Shown in pieces: positions 37,440-51,400 of a stretch of 64,000 nt of DNA (position 1 is the first letter of the stretch; each line of letters opens with the position of its first letter). A program made the translations under genes and the position numbers. The notes under the pieces were generated by a model. The model was not told the origin of the DNA. It did not search any database and saw nothing but the letters and a program-made list of their open reading frames with translations. Location: positions 23,483,917 to 23,547,916 of the forward strand of contig NC_092571.1 in NCBI RefSeq assembly GCF_037975245.1, written 5' to 3'. Origin of the DNA: Apostichopus japonicus (taxonomy: Eukaryota; Echinodermata; Holothuroidea; Aspidochirotida; Stichopodidae).

Positions 37440-37680
37440 TCACAACCTACTCTTAAGGCTGAGATTGCTACAAACGCCCAGCCTACTTCAATGGCCCAGC
37501 CTACTCGAAAGGCCCAGCCTACTCCATAGACCAAGTCTAAGTTACAAAGACCCATTCTACTCCAAAGGCCCAACCTACTCCAAAGACCTATCCTACCCCA
37601 GAGGCCCAGCTTACTCCAAACATTCAGCCTACTCGCGAGGCCTAGTCCAGAAAACCCAGCCTACTATAAAGGCTTAGTCT
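37440..37680. repeat. Degenerate 18-bp minisatellite
   Basis: About a dozen units with the consensus cagcctactccaaaggcc, many diverged. The period of 18 is a multiple of three and so leaves an open frame of a six-residue Pro/Ser/Tyr repeat on the plus strand, with no other sign of coding. Confidence 0.85.
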
Positions 37681-39523
37681 ATACTTTGCATATCATAATG
37701 TTAGTGAAAGGTTCTTGTGTACCCATGGTGTTGCTGTTATTGACTACTTGAGATGAAATATTGAGGAGTAGTTTTGACGGAGCAGCGCAACACAAACTGT
37801 ACTTGAGTGATTCTGATGAGTGGAACATAGTCATGCCAAATAATAGTACTGATAGTCAACCAGCTGCTTTAAATAATTCATTAGTTTGTATCCAATTGTC
37901 GAAGTGCCTTATTTTTGCGAATGTAAATATGTAGTAATAACATGAATATTCATTTAATCTTGTAGAGGTATAGGTGATATGTAATTTTTTAGGAAGATTT
38001 GTAAATTCACTCTGTGGTACACAGCGATGTATTCTATGTTTATTTATGGTTGCACAGATTTAACGTCGTGTGTAACAGTACATATACTTTTGGCAAATAC
38101 AATTTTCTTAGAATGAGCGGTTTCTTGTGCTTTACGCTATTTCCATGTTTCCAACATTGTTCTCTTTATCTCTCTCTCTGTTCCTCTTTATTTTGCTGAC
38201 AATTTTCTAGAATGACTGACTTTAGTTGGACCAAATTAAAAGAAGACAAAAGTTGCGCATTTATCACTTCTCGACAAACTTGAAGCAGCGGCGGGCTGAC
38301 AGGTCGGGAAGTGAAGTGAGCCCCCCCCCCCTCTACCCCTAAGCAAATCCATATATTTATCTTCTATTTTTTATAATATCATGGGTTGTACTAAGATGGG
38401 AACTGGACTTGGGCACTCTGTCTTGTGTACAGAATATGCCAACAACAAGCACTTTACTAGGTAACTCTCGGGATATTTATAAGACAGTGGTTAACCTTTA
38501 GAGCAGATTCATCTTATTGTAAATTAGTAGTTTTATTATACCTTTAAGCAGGATTGTACAGTCACTTAATGGAATAGCCACCCCAACTTGTTACTTTCAT
38601 CACCTGGGTATATTTTCCGTTAGCTGCCGTCTATACGCAAAAGTTATTGCTACGTCATATACATTATAGCGAGCTTTTGGAGGAGGGGGTGGAGAGGGGA
38701 TCAATCATTCACACAAATACGTTCTATATACTGTGGGCTTTAGAAGCTAGAGATGATTTTACGTCACATATTTAAGGACTTCATAACAAAAATTGTACAT
38801 TCATCGAGAAACAAAAGAGTTCATACGATGCTTGCTTGGGCAAATTTTCACTCACCATCACTGGTTTTCTGTATTGCTATATTTGAAGAACCATAAATCA
38901 AACTACAGTTGGTGATAAGCAGTTTAGAAATTCCTTGGTTAAATGTGAATAATACTCCGAACACTTCGTCATCAAACTTAAGGTTTTACTGTCTTAGGAG
39001 TAAATTTATTTTGTGTTTAATTATTTATGGAACATGCAAACACATAATTTATCTTACAAAAACCAGGAAAACATTTAGATCATAAACCACAATTGAAATT
39101 ACATCCACCCATCCCACTGCTGTAATAACCACAGTCTTACTGTTACCATGAACCGAGACAAATTATCTCACATCTTTGCAGAAAAGGAGTAATGTTGTTG
39201 TGACCATTTGTGATTTTTTTCTAAACCGATCCCTACTAACTACACCTTCTCTGTGCACGCCTCGTGTCAATAATTGTGTGACTGACGCGTATACCGACAG
39301 AGGAAAGTATACGTTTGTAAAGAGGAGACAGGTTAGATTTCCTCTTACGATATTTCTTTTCATTATCCTCCTATCCTTTAAAACGAAGTCATCCACAAAT
39401 GTTGACTTTTATTCCTTTCACATCCGTCAGATGATTCAGACGGATCAAGCGATGTAGCCTTGTCGATCATTATTTAGGTAAAAACTTTTCTATTTTGTTC
39501 CCTTTAAATCCACTTTTCCTGAC

Positions 39524-39529
39524 TTTATT
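39524..39529 (-). terminator. Possible poly(A) signal for SLC22 copy A
   Basis: AATAAA on the minus strand, about 410 bp after the stop codon of SLC22 copy A. I did not find the same hexamer at the matching place in copy B. Confidence 0.35.
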
Positions 39530-39939
39530 TAGTGAGTATCATCTTTAGAGCACTTTAAATACGGTGGCTTGAATGTATACCAATGATCGTTAACTTGAAA
39601 ACTCCATAAAAGGAGCGGTAAACAAAGAAGGCGATATTTGTTTGCGAAACTGTTCATACCATGTATGTAAACGAATAGATTACGGGTATCTAATTATAAT
39701 AATAATAATAATAATTCATTTGGTTACTACTGAAAATCTTCAAGTTAGACAAAATCCACTGCTAAGATATTTAAAACTTGATACATTAAATATATAAACA
39801 AATTTGGAAGCTTTTTTCGTACTTAATGCTCAAAAAACTCTACATCTGTTGGTAGAAATAAGGAAAGTGAATGATGTACATATCCAGTAGAACTGATATT
39901 GTTTCAAGAATCAGAAAGACTGGGAAATTTCAACCATCT

Positions 39940-42900
39940 TTACGGAGAGATATCCTTCTCATATACGGCATCTTCCTTCTCCTTTACCCTACTCTCTGCC
40001 ACTGGATGTACGTTCCTATAAGATAAAATAGATAAAAAAATCAGTATAAAAAAAATTTGACCTGATGAGGCTAAACATTTCCTTTGGACAAACCCACAAT
40101 GGAAATAATTGGTCACGAATCGGCGGGTGACTAGATCAATGCGATTATAAAAGGGGTGACGCATGTCTCAATTTCTTAAAATATCAACAGTGAAAACAAA
40201 ATTGAGATAATGAGTTAACTCATATTAATAAAAGTTCTCTCAATATTTTGAATTTGTGTTATTCAAGTAATAGTATTGGTTCGTGGCTTTGAATAAAACA
40301 TATATCATACAACATTTCTAATCCCCTCCCCTCCCCCTCCTCACCTGCCACAACCCCCAGTGTACCGTGTATTTCAAGCATCTACTTGAACAGTAACAAA
40401 AACAACATTAAAAGCAGGCTTTGGTCCAAAGGGGTGTGATGTAGCCATACTATAGAGATCTCATTTATATCCTAAATATATAGATGCTCCATTTCACGTC
40501 TAAAAGATTTTTTTGATCGGTTCGAGAGGGGGGGGGTCTCGGGAGGGTCCCCACGCCACTAACCCTACATGGGAGTCACTTCAACGACCCCAGGGCGAGA
40601 CAACCTTTATAAAAAAAAAACCTGCATCCGCCCTTGTAAACGTCACCAGTGCTACATTTTGCTAAACATTTGAGAAATACCTTCCTGGTGATCTTTCATA
40701 TTCACAATTTTTCCAGACATCGAAGAAGGCTAAATTAGACAAATCAATGACTCAGTGAAGAAAAGGTTACGTTGAGGAAAGTGATCGTCAAACGTTTGTG
40801 TGAAGTTTGACCATTATTTGACTTCCTAGCATATTTGGGTTCAGACCGTTAAACTTACCTGTACAGAGCTTTCGTGTCCTGTATGGTAGCAGGGAGGGGT
40901 TTCCCCTTTGTTTCTGGCATGAGAAGGCAGAGAAGTCCAGCGATTATTGAGCAAGACCCAAAGACCAAAATTGGAAGATGTGTCCAGACATTCTCTAAGA
41001 GGAGGATGAGAGGGGACAAGATACCGCCAACACGAGAAACTGTCGAGAAGAAACCTAATCCACTGTTCCTGGAAACGAGAAGAAAGACAAAAATGAATGA
41101 ATCGGAAGGTATGTCTGACTCGAATAATTATCGCTTTGATTATATTAAGTGTATATATCATATCATCTGAATTAAGATTTATTTGGTACAAGTAGTCTGC
41201 TTAACTAAGATATTGAACGTTTTTGATACAATTTGTTCGTTTAACAGTTGTGCTGTTCAAGGCCCGAAAGTATCGTACATCAGTGTGCAACTGCGTCAAG
41301 CTTCATTGAGAGACATGAACTGAATACCAGGTACGAACTGTCATACAAAAGAAACAACTTTCCCAGAAGATTTTTTTTTCAGAAAACTACTTACCTCATG
41401 ATGGTTGGAGTCAGTTCTGAAGCCCAAGAGTAAACAATGGAGAATGACATGCTAATGAAGAACTTCCCCAACATAGCAACCAAAGCCCGCCATATTCCAA
41501 GAGCTGCACGAAAGAGAGAAAACGTTAGTGTAATAAAAAGAATGCCCTGGGCAAACTTTTGTTTTCAGTAATCATGAAAGGGGGACGTATTCTAAGCATT
41601 CTCTTGAAATTTGCATTCAATTCCCAGAACGAGTTTTTCTAGATTTTGATAGCTGAACCTGTCGCAATTTAGACCATTCAAAAGTGAACGGCCCATGTAT
41701 GATGTTATCATGGAACTTTCGCCTTGCACATGTAGTTTTCAATGCAACTATGTCGCCAATTTGCGGTCCTCGGTTATGGGGTAACTCCTTTCATTCTCTA
41801 TACATTATCAGCTAACTGGTTTTACTATTCCGCACAGAGGCTTACATTGGAGGTGCCCAAGTGACACACGAACCGAGATTCCTCTTTTTTTAATTCTTGT
41901 TACGTAACGCTATTTGTCTTTATGATCTATATCTTTTCAAAGTAATAAGTTACTCTTGATCGGGTTTTAATAAAGTTCGTCGTATACCGGTACCTATAGG
42001 CTATACTTATTTACTTACACCCTGAATGAAAAGGTGGTATAAATTAAACATACAAGTTCGATACCGAAACCAACCTGTTATGACCGATAATTTCTATACG
42101 CTGACAAAGCAACGGTGGTAGGAATACAACCCACAAGCAAATTTTCCGCGGCCCCACGGTCTGCTTAAATGTCAAATGTGACCCCAGCAAATCGAAACAG
42201 TACTTTTTACCAACCAAATGACAGACTTACAATGAATTCACTGAATGGCAGACGCAAACAAAAACAACACGATACAAAGCAAAAACAAAGGGAAGAAATA
42301 TAAATTTAACCGTGGTTGGCAAGATCAATTCTTGACCACCCCGGTGCAATGATGCATCATACTTACGTATTAACGGAGTTACACAACAGCATATCCCACC
42401 CAACAACATGACTCCACACGTGCTTCCTCTTCGTCCAAACCATTCGGCTACAAACATACAAAGGAAGTATGCTGGGATTTCAATTGTTCCAGAAATAAGA
42501 AACGCAATGTAAGGATCAATACCGAGAGAAGATGTACTTAAGGAGAGTCCATAGAAAACCAAACTCTGTACGATCCTGTTAAGAGAAACAAATAAGACCC
42601 GCTGATAAATTTGCTTACAGCACCAACCTCCACCACCCTCCTCCACCACCCTCAACAACCCTCCACCACCCTCAACAACCCTCAACCACCCTCATCCACC
42701 CTCCACAAACCTGCACAACCCTCCAACACCTTCCACAACCTTCCATCCCTCGCAACCAACCTGAGTACTTAGTATAGCTGCATCAAATCGTAAAATTTCC
42801 GCATTTACCTTGCCTGCCAAACTTGGTCGCGTTTTAACACTGCGCCCTCGTCGACCTACATCCGGGCATCACCCAGTTTATCGTCTTTCCGATTCAATAC

Positions 42901-45900
42901 AATTCTAAAGTAAAGCATCCCCCTTAGAAACAGGATTTTCACCTGTCTCGCACCGAATATATCATATTACAACCTATATGGCTGGCACTCGGGTAAAGAA
43001 ATGGTTGAAAGAGATACCGTCACCGACAACTTGAAAAAAGCGAGAATGGTCACTGGCAGGTTGGGCACAGGGACTTCTTAGGTCACTGGTTCGAGTCCTG
43101 TTCTATCAAATGCGATCTTTCTCTCTCTGATCAAGGATGATTTCCAATACTTACCAATTAAAACTCATGTTCATCGTTATCAGGAAGATTGATCTGCTGC
43201 ACACAAACTTCCGAACGGTTTGGAACATGCTATTCTGTTGATCTTCCTGTCACCATGAATGAAGAAAGTGTGATATGTAACATTGGTTTGAAGATACATT
43301 CTTACTTCTAAAGGGTCACAAATTTTACTCTTTGAACAGTTGAGTGCCCGCCAGTCAACTCCCAAGAGGGAATACTAACAACTTTAGCCTGTTGCATAGA
43401 GTGGAAGCACGTCTTACTCTTTTTGGGGAATACTATTGATTTTTAAAGGGCAATCCGATTGATCACAAACTAAATTACCACCGCTAATCCTCTGCCCCCC
43501 CCCCCACCCCGATGCCATCCGAGTAACTCGGTAACCGTTCTTAATAAGCTGGCGAAGATTTCCGCAGTATTACCAGATTTTAATGCAAATTTACCTCATT
43601 CGTCTGTTCAACCATTTTTCCAAAATTGTCTGACAGTGTCTTTCTATTGACTTTGGCTATCTTTCTAAAGATATTCTCGGCAGATTCGAATCGCTTGTTG
43701 GATATCAACCATCTCGGTGACTCGGGAACGAATATTCTGGGTGTGAGACAAACAGACAAATTAAAAGAATAAAGTATAGTGTTTATATCGTTATAATTAT
43801 GTATAGTGCTATAGCAAACAATATAAATTATCGATAGCGTTGGTTTTAATCATGACTAAAACAACATATTATTACGACACCCTGCACGATGCCTCAGCAA
43901 TATTCGTGCATTGTATTTTACGAACGCACTCTAGCCACCCCAACTTGGCATGATATATTTTCTAAAGAAAATGTGACATTTTGAGGGTGGGATTGTGGGG
44001 TGTGAGGAGGGGGGCTACGTCAGTGGGTCTCGTGATGTGATGAAGTGTTTAATGTACAGAATGATGCGATACTTACAGTGCCAAAATTAAAACAGGAATG
44101 TATGGTAGCGATATCACAAGCTGAACAATTCGCCAGTTTGGAATAAGGTAAGCAATTCCGGCGATGAGGTAGTATCCAATGGCGAAAAAGATAAAGGTAG
44201 TGTTCGACACTATTACCCTCTTGGAAGGAGCAACAAGTTCTACAACTGTAATGAAAAGAAATTTCATAAAACAATTATAAAATGAGCTGATATGTATTTT
44301 GAGAACCAAATGATAAAACTGAATGTGCTAACTTAGTTTAACAGTGTCACAGTTCGATATTACATCATTAATGTCTAGACAAACTGAATCACATTACAAC
44401 CATAGTTTAAGAGATTTCTCATATTTATATTTTCTAATAATGTACAGAGCATTAAATTTATCTGCTCTTACGGTTTGAGAGAAAATCACATTCGAAAACG
44501 GATCTCCCCTACCACCTCCTGTAAGTTTACAAAAAATATTTAAACTTGAAAAGACAAAGAAAATGTTCTTTACTCACCTATGACGAAGCCAATCAGATTG
44601 ATTCCTTTGGCAAAAATGCCAACGAAGAATCTTAACACAATGAACATCCATATGTTCATCGAAAAGGTGTTTGCCACACCCATTAAGATCATTCCTGTGA
44701 TGCATACAATAAAGGTCCATCTACGACCAAACCTGTTGTAGAAAATAAATGGAAAAACAAAGATCTTAGTTTCAATATTGCACAGGGGACTTAAATGATT
44801 CTATGATTTGTCAATGTGTATAATTTCATGTTGATAGTACACAAAGAGATAGGAAAAGCACACAACCAATACCGTTCCTATAATTTAAATATAAATATAA
44901 ATATTTGCACCAATTATCGTAGAGTTAATTACTATTAACATTTCGCATTATTTTTCCCATGGTGATATTTGAATTATGACCTTGTCAGTATATATTTTAC
45001 TATCTATTGCGAATATGAGTCCATCATAAGTTGGGAATATGTTAAGAATGTTTACATTCAGACTCAGAAAGATAAGACCACTCCTATATGGACTTCAGAA
45101 TAGGATCAAAAGAGTCGTGGCGCAGCCCACCGTATCCCCTCTGTTTTTACACATAAATTCAAGAGTATTCCCTAACGAAAATGTTCGTTTAGAGTTAAAT
45201 GAAGACCTCATTTATTACCTAAACGTTTTTTTTTTCTCTGAGGGAGGACCCTCAGAACAACCTATATAGCAGTAATATTCCACCACGGTTGTAAATTCCC
45301 TTAAAAGGTCTTGGACCCACCGATGGCCCTTCCATAATGGTTGATGCCCCTACCTATAAATTAGTAGTGACGTAGTGACATTAGGTGCATTTCATTTTCA
45401 CAGCTCGACATCCATGAATAAAAGGACGCATATATCATTCATAAACAAGGACTTTCCTATGGATATTTGCGAGGGATCAGCGAGGATCAGCAAGGATCAA
45501 TGGGAAACAAGATGATGGTACGAGCAGGCAAGCCTATGCAAGATCATGTGTGTGATTGTCATGGGAATATCGAATACAATGAATAAAATAAACATCAGAG
45601 TATATTGAAAAAGAAAACGTTGTGTACTTACACATCAGACATTATGCCTGGTAAAGCACTCCCAAACAAATAACCGACGAAGTAGAGGGATTGGGCTACG
45701 TTTGGCAGGTAATCCTTCCCACAAACTAGTTCAAACTGTAAGTATAATAAAACAAATTAAAATATTTGATGGTTACGTGGATATGATATGTGAATGTTGA
45801 TCAAATATGGTAAATATTATGATTGTTAACTATCGATAAAGGTACCACCGTCATCAGCTTCATATATTATCCATGAGAATAATACGTTATCTTCACTTTA

Positions 45901-47867
45901 CTGTCAGTGCTTGCAAGGTCGCCGATGGTCGATCCGGGAACTGGGGATAGACAAGTCATCGGGTCCCATTTTGGAATCTTTATTTGTCCTTAAAGGTTAT
46001 CAGTATTGTCCCATGAAAGGTTTGCAAGCCATTGAGAATGATACTATACTTTTAGAATGGCATTCAAATGATTCTTGAAATTTCAACAAGGGTTACCATT
46101 CTTTGTTTTTTTTTTTTTGGGGGGGGGGAGGGGTGGGATACTGATGACATCTAATTCCATTTTGAACATGTATTCCGTATATACCGGACCACCTAATTGA
46201 CCAAGGGGAGATACTCCCATATGACAACCTCTCCTAAGGCCTATAGTGCACCGATTGCATGAGACCAAGTACTACCAATATAATATTCAACATGTATCTA
46301 TAGGAGAGCTGCATGCTTGCTGCGTTGAATTTATACAAATCTGACGGCATACTGTAGCAAAAATAAACATTAGCATGAAGAAAAATGACAGTTGTTATAT
46401 ATTCAAGAACATATACTGTACCTTGAATTATATTTGTGCCAATCTAATTAAGTAGAAGGTTCTATTATATATTATGCTTATTAATACGAATTCCGTTGTA
46501 CTGTAACTCTGGCCTGATAGTAGTAAATACACTGTACAGTAGTAAATACACTGAACAGGAGACAGTTACACTCTGGCTCTTGACCCAAAAAACACGTGTC
46601 TGTTTATTCATCCATTATTTTTGTGGATTGTTAGCTCAGTGCTTAACGCCGGTGCCTTTCAATCATAAGGGCCCCCGTTCGAGTCACTCCCAGATTAATG
46701 TATGTCGTCCAGTTACAGAGTTGTTGACAATTAACAATTCATAATCATGGACGTTAAATATGAATGTAAGAGAATGACTTCGGTCAGCTTGCGGATTTGA
46801 TAAGCCAATGAGGCTTCTTCGCGAGTTCCTGCTTGCAGGGGGATCTAATATACATACATACATTATACCCACGCATTGGAACCTCGAGGTGCTTTGTATA
46901 GTTACCCTTTCCATGATAGAAAAGCAGCGACAGCTGTACAGTAATTATATGGAAAGTAGACATGTTACACATGCTGTAACGAGGTAACTAGGTCGACCCC
47001 GAATACATTGTCCTCCTTTCTTCCTTATGTTTATTATGAAAATTAGAAAACATTTTTGTTATCTTATATTTGCCAAGGCCCGTGTAATTGAACCAGGGCA
47101 CGACTACAGCTGACCAGTATCTACAAATATGGCTAATTTTTCACTAGGGAAATAATTTTGCATGTGACGAGGTCTCCAACAGAGACTATTCCATAGCTGC
47201 GCTTATTGGTCGTTCAGTGTGCAGGCTTAAGTTCATGGCTATAGAATATTGAAGAGTTTTGAAAATTAGGTTACGACGATTGACTCAGAGTTGGAACGTG
47301 TTCAGTCAGGCCGGTAGGTGGCTGTCTGGAAAATACAACAAACATATTATAAGCAAAATTAACCAAAATGCAAGCATACGGTCCATCTATAATTTTTTTT
47401 TTGTACCATGGTGAGGGGCCAGGGGAGTGAAGGGCAAAGGACGTACTTACATCTTGAATAATTGTACTCCTGAATGTACTCCTGTCGTACTCCCAACCTT
47501 CATCACAAGGAATCACTTCAAGCTCATTCGTGACGTTATCACCAAGAACTATCGCTGTTTGTAGATCGATGTTTCCGACGTCGTATTTCGTACATTGTTC
47601 GTATTTCGTCGAATTGTCCTCGTCGATTATGATCGGTATGGACAGACTTTTCTTAACATCCTCGCAGTTGAAATCAACATCATCTAAGTCAGTCGGACAA
47701 TCATCGTTCACCCAAGATTTACACCAATGATCGCTCTTTCCAGCTGCAAACACCTGTAGGTATACGTGACAAGTGGACATCAGTAGGGGGATACATAACA
47801 GCGCCACAAGCAGTTTCTGATACAGACCAAAACTTCCGACCACCTTCTGTGTATCTTCAAAATTCAT
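39940..47867 (-). CDS. SLC22 organic ion transporter, copy A (560 aa, ten exons)
   Basis: Ten exons in transcript order: 47451-47867, 45632-45735, 44578-44732, 44077-44245, 43595-43736, 43155-43246, 42367-42575, 41395-41503, 40859-41068 and 39940-40015. All phases agree and lengths 104, 155, 169 and 109 match the usual SLC22 exon pattern. The 560-residue protein has TM1 near 17-37, a large Cys-rich extracellular loop with NST and NVT sequons, the MFS motif VFGRRW near 174-179, PESPRW at 286-291 and PETKGKPLP at 517-525, with twelve spans expected. SLC22 proteins move organic cations, anions or zwitterions such as carnitine across the plasma membrane; the substrate here cannot be told. An acceptor-like TTTCTTTCTCAG lies 8 nt before the ATG, so the 5' UTR is probably spliced. 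Confidence 0.93.
40455..40600 (+). repeat. Interspersed-repeat copy in SLC22 block A
   Basis: This repeat is of the AATTTATAG family (atttatatcctaaatatata, then catttcacgtctaaaa, then the GA/C-rich block and tacatgggagtcacttcaac). It is shared with copy B at about 54795-54930, so it predates the duplication. Confidence 0.55.
42622..42765. repeat. CCACCCTCA-type minisatellite in SLC22 copy A intron
   Basis: Irregular repeats of accctccacc and accctcaaca lie just upstream of exon 7 in transcript order. Copy B has a shorter version at about 56985-57060, so the array length changed after duplication. Confidence 0.8.
46629..46864 (+). mobile_element. tRNA-derived SINE with (ACAT)n tail, in SLC22 copy A
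   Basis: Same family as 33271-33512. The copy at 61682-61914 is at the matching intron 1 position in copy B, so the insertion is older than the duplication. Short flanking CATTAT may be the target duplication. Confidence 0.85.
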
Positions 47868-48100
47868 TGTGGTATCTGAGAAAGAAATAAACAGTTATTC
47901 TTTCATCATATCATTATTCTTACGTGAAAAGTGTGCCTTTTATATGTAGGTAGGTGTTAATATAGGTGGATATTTATTTTCGAACAAATACCGATTCCCA
48001 ATTGTACCTCTATGTCTTTGTATATGTTAGTTAATCAGTTTAAAATTGACATTATGATGACTGAGTAAGTTTGTTATTTTACTGTTATATACTTAAATAA

Positions 48101-48455
48101 GGGGTTAATCAACGGTCTAGTGTGCGTTACTCACAGGATTAATGCACGATCGGGGGATAATGCAAGCGATGCACGAGGGCGGAGCCCGAGTGCATCCATC
48201 GATAGCATTAACACCCGGAGTGCATTAATCATGTGAGTAACGCACGCTAGACCGTTGATTAACCCCGTTCATTCATACACTACCATTTGTGTGGGGGAAA
48301 AATCATAAAACAAAACATTTTTGGTTACATATAACCAAAGATTTATTAAAGTGATGCCCCATAATTTTACCGTGCGTTACTCACAGGATTAACCACGGTC
48401 AGCTGACCTGAATGGACCAATAGGATTTAGGAATCTTTACTAAGTATGAATGAAC
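48101..48455. mobile_element. Foldback element with long inverted arms
   Basis: Positions 48101-48147 (starting ggggttaatcaacggtctag) pair with 48219-48266 almost perfectly. gtgcgttactcacaggatta occurs at 48122 and again at 48372 in direct orientation, and gttcattcatac at 48267 pairs with gtatgaatgaac at about 48444. The element starts within about 10 bp of where copy A homology to copy B ends. No coding capacity. Confidence 0.75.
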
Positions 48456-51400
48456 ATGTCATTCATCAGAAATGTACGTACTGAGTCTGTATAGAACCCT
48501 GCACACCTTTTAAAGTTTTGACGGAAGTTGGAATTGAGAACTTGTTTATAAAGATGTCCATGCACAAACTTCCTAATGAGAGTCATTTCCTGGACGTTCT
48601 CAAAGAGTGAATGAATTCCCGGTCTTAGGGATTGAGATGGGTTTGTATTCTTTACGTTCGTAACATTACAAGGAACAATCGTTCAAAAAGAATGGGTTTC
48701 GTGTGAGGTACTGAATTGTGAAATGCACACAGATGCTTTTAAAACAATATTGCTTCTATTGAAATTTATTGTATTTACATCATTTTTGCTAAAATCATGT
48801 GTAGTATCTGTTCTTCTTGTATTGTAATACTCATCTGACGACGGTCACAAAGCCTCGATTCAATAGGACTGGGGTTCAGAGTGGATCAATAGTATCTTGG
48901 TTTGGTTTTCGTGGTGCTCTTGGGTGATTCTTCTTATAAAGTATTTACCGTGACAATAATGCGACTTAAAATGCCTAATGAACTGAAAATAGAACAATTG
49001 TACGGTAATACGAATCAATCCCGCCAACTGTGATATCATTGCTGGTATATCAAATAAGCAGTTTTTTCTTAGCTTTTCTCCGATTAATCGTAATTCCGAT
49101 CATACGTCTCGTTTTTTATAATTGAAAGAAGAAAAACTGTGGAGAAGCAAAGCAAATATTGCACACTTTAAGAGCAAGCTACCACAACGAATTTTAAAAC
49201 AGATATCAAACATATTATCTTCTTCGTCTGTAAACATTGAAGCTACCAGAAAGAAGAAGGGCAGAATAACATTTAATTTTGTAGACGCTATGGCGGCCAG
49301 CACTGAACACCTCAATATTTTATCTCAAAATTTCAACTGTTATATTATTTTTTTCTCTTAATTTTTATACCTTTAAATTATTAATTTTGTGCTCGACTTT
49401 CTCGACTTTTATTCAAATCCAAAAGTGGGAAGGCAGAAACATACCACAGTTTTAAGTTGTTATTCGCTGGGAACCAGGCAAGAGAGTGTATTAGAAGAGA
49501 GTAGTTGATTTTCATGTTCGGGCTCTGCCAAGTTCAACTTTGACTTAGATGGGTACGGTAACATCGAGTCTAATGTTTGCCTTAGTGTCGTGGTTATGGT
49601 GTCAATAAGTGCTATTTAGATTCGAAAAGATTTCGGTGCCTTCTGTGGTTATTTACTTTCAAAGTCGGAGCCAAATTTATCACTACTTCAACTTGTTGGC
49701 TAACAATAGTTTTATTATGCATAGATATAGGCCAATACATTTTATATAAATTGCTCAGTCCTTTGTTTAAGATTATTACATATATAAAAGTCGTTCTTTA
49801 TTACTATATGGCAATAACAAGATGATGTGCCACAACCATTCGATTCTTTTGCCTAACGTCAATATATATATATGTGCTCCAAGTAAAAAGTACGGTACCT
49901 TGGATATATCTAATGTGGTCAAGGTTTAGTACAGTGGTTCCTAAATATGGAGGCTCGAATGGGTGAAAAATCAATTTGACAGGAGAAAAGAAACTAGTCT
50001 GGCCACGATCTGATGGTAAAAGTGTGTGTGCGGACCCATAAAGCTTAGGTTTGAGCAGCCTTGTCGGTCTTTACTGTGCAATTTGTTCACTATATGTACA
50101 GTGGGCCATACTATACAGTATGTATAGTGGGCTAACGTTTGCTCCCTGGCCCTCGGAGAAAATCGTACTTTAGTTTACCCCGATGTGCTGCTATAGCAAC
50201 ATAACACTATTGGTTTTCTGGAAAACCATTATAAGCAAGAAATATCTTCGACAAATGTTAGTTCGTGTATAACGCGAATAACGTGTCGTAATACTTATAC
50301 GTACCCTTTAGGTACACTAAGGTCATATGGTTGACATTAATTTCTGTTATTTGATACACAATATTTCATCTATGAAATATGTATAATATTCAACATATAT
50401 GTAATATTTCACCTTATTCTGTTATTTGTGTGCATCAGTATCATTTGGAACACATGAGTTTGCTTCTGTTCATACCACAACAAAACATCCACGTGAGTAT
50501 AAACTACCAGGGAAGGATCCAGGGAGTATCTCCCTCTCCTCCCCCACCCCTACCCCTACTGAACACTTTTGATGATAACAGAGACCACCGTAAATATCCC
50601 TGTCTCCTTCCAGGGTGGCCTATATAGTCTTTATCCGGCATTTTTAAACAAACACATTTTCAAGCAAAACTAAGCAATTAACGTCCGATAGTTGCGGAAT
50701 CCTATAATTACATGGTTCTGTACTTTCATGCGTTCTAGAATTGGCTTCAGGGACGCAACCAGTGCCAATGCCAGCGCCCCCCCACCCTCCCTCCCCCTCC
50801 CCGTCCCCCCCCCTCCCCGCAAATGTGCATGTACCTCACCCTACCCTGGACAAATATTTTATCCACTTGGTTTGGAACCTCTGTGATAGCGTCATAGCCT
50901 AGTACTTTTAATATCGAAATGAGTGTTCGATTTCTGCTATACTTTTAAGAATGACTTAAGAGAATGGTGGTGTCCAGTTTGCTTGTAATAGCCTATATGC
51001 ATGCTAACAACAGTAATTTTAATTCGTTGTAAGTCGGTAACGAAATGCGTCGACTATTATACCACAAGTTGACAACCACTTCATCGAATAGATCATGATA
51101 ACTTGAATATCACACTAAACTTTACTGTTATTATTGCAATATTATTTTTTTTTTAAAGAAAAGTCACCCAAGATAAAGCCTTGACACCATATAAATTAAT
51201 CCTCTCTCAACCCTAGTTCCCTTACATTGAGAGTGTAACCGTATCAGCATGATGATGTTACATTATGTCCTGCTAACAATGCCCTGGGTAACTTGCCTGA
51301 TGTAATTATATAGTTTAGTCCTACTCGAGTCTTGCCACTATATACGTTTCTATTAAGGATTGGTCTAAAAGATTTCGAGAAAGTTTCGTTAGTCTCACTC

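Larger units (their letters stand above)
38001..48092. repeat. Duplicated block, copy A (SLC22 locus)
   Basis: This block aligns along its length with 52926-63127. Homology includes all ten exons, introns, an embedded SINE and flanks of about 1.9 kb (3' side) and 220 bp (5' side). Copy A has about 950 bp at 38232-39185 that is absent from copy B, and lacks B's hAT element. Borders are judged by eye and are good to a few tens of bases. Confidence 0.9.

Noticed and set aside
37465-37677. Pro/Ser/Tyr repeat protein frame
   Set aside because: It follows from the 18-bp minisatellite and has no start context, splice sites or neighbouring exons.
49122-49361. 79-residue basic frame
   Set aside because: It is Lys/Ser-rich in an AT-rich region, with an equally long frame on the other strand and no conserved features.
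50510-50880. Possible further hAT element starting CAGGGAAGGATCCAGG
   Set aside because: Only a left-end-like sequence and C-rich runs are visible; no matching right end or target duplication was found.
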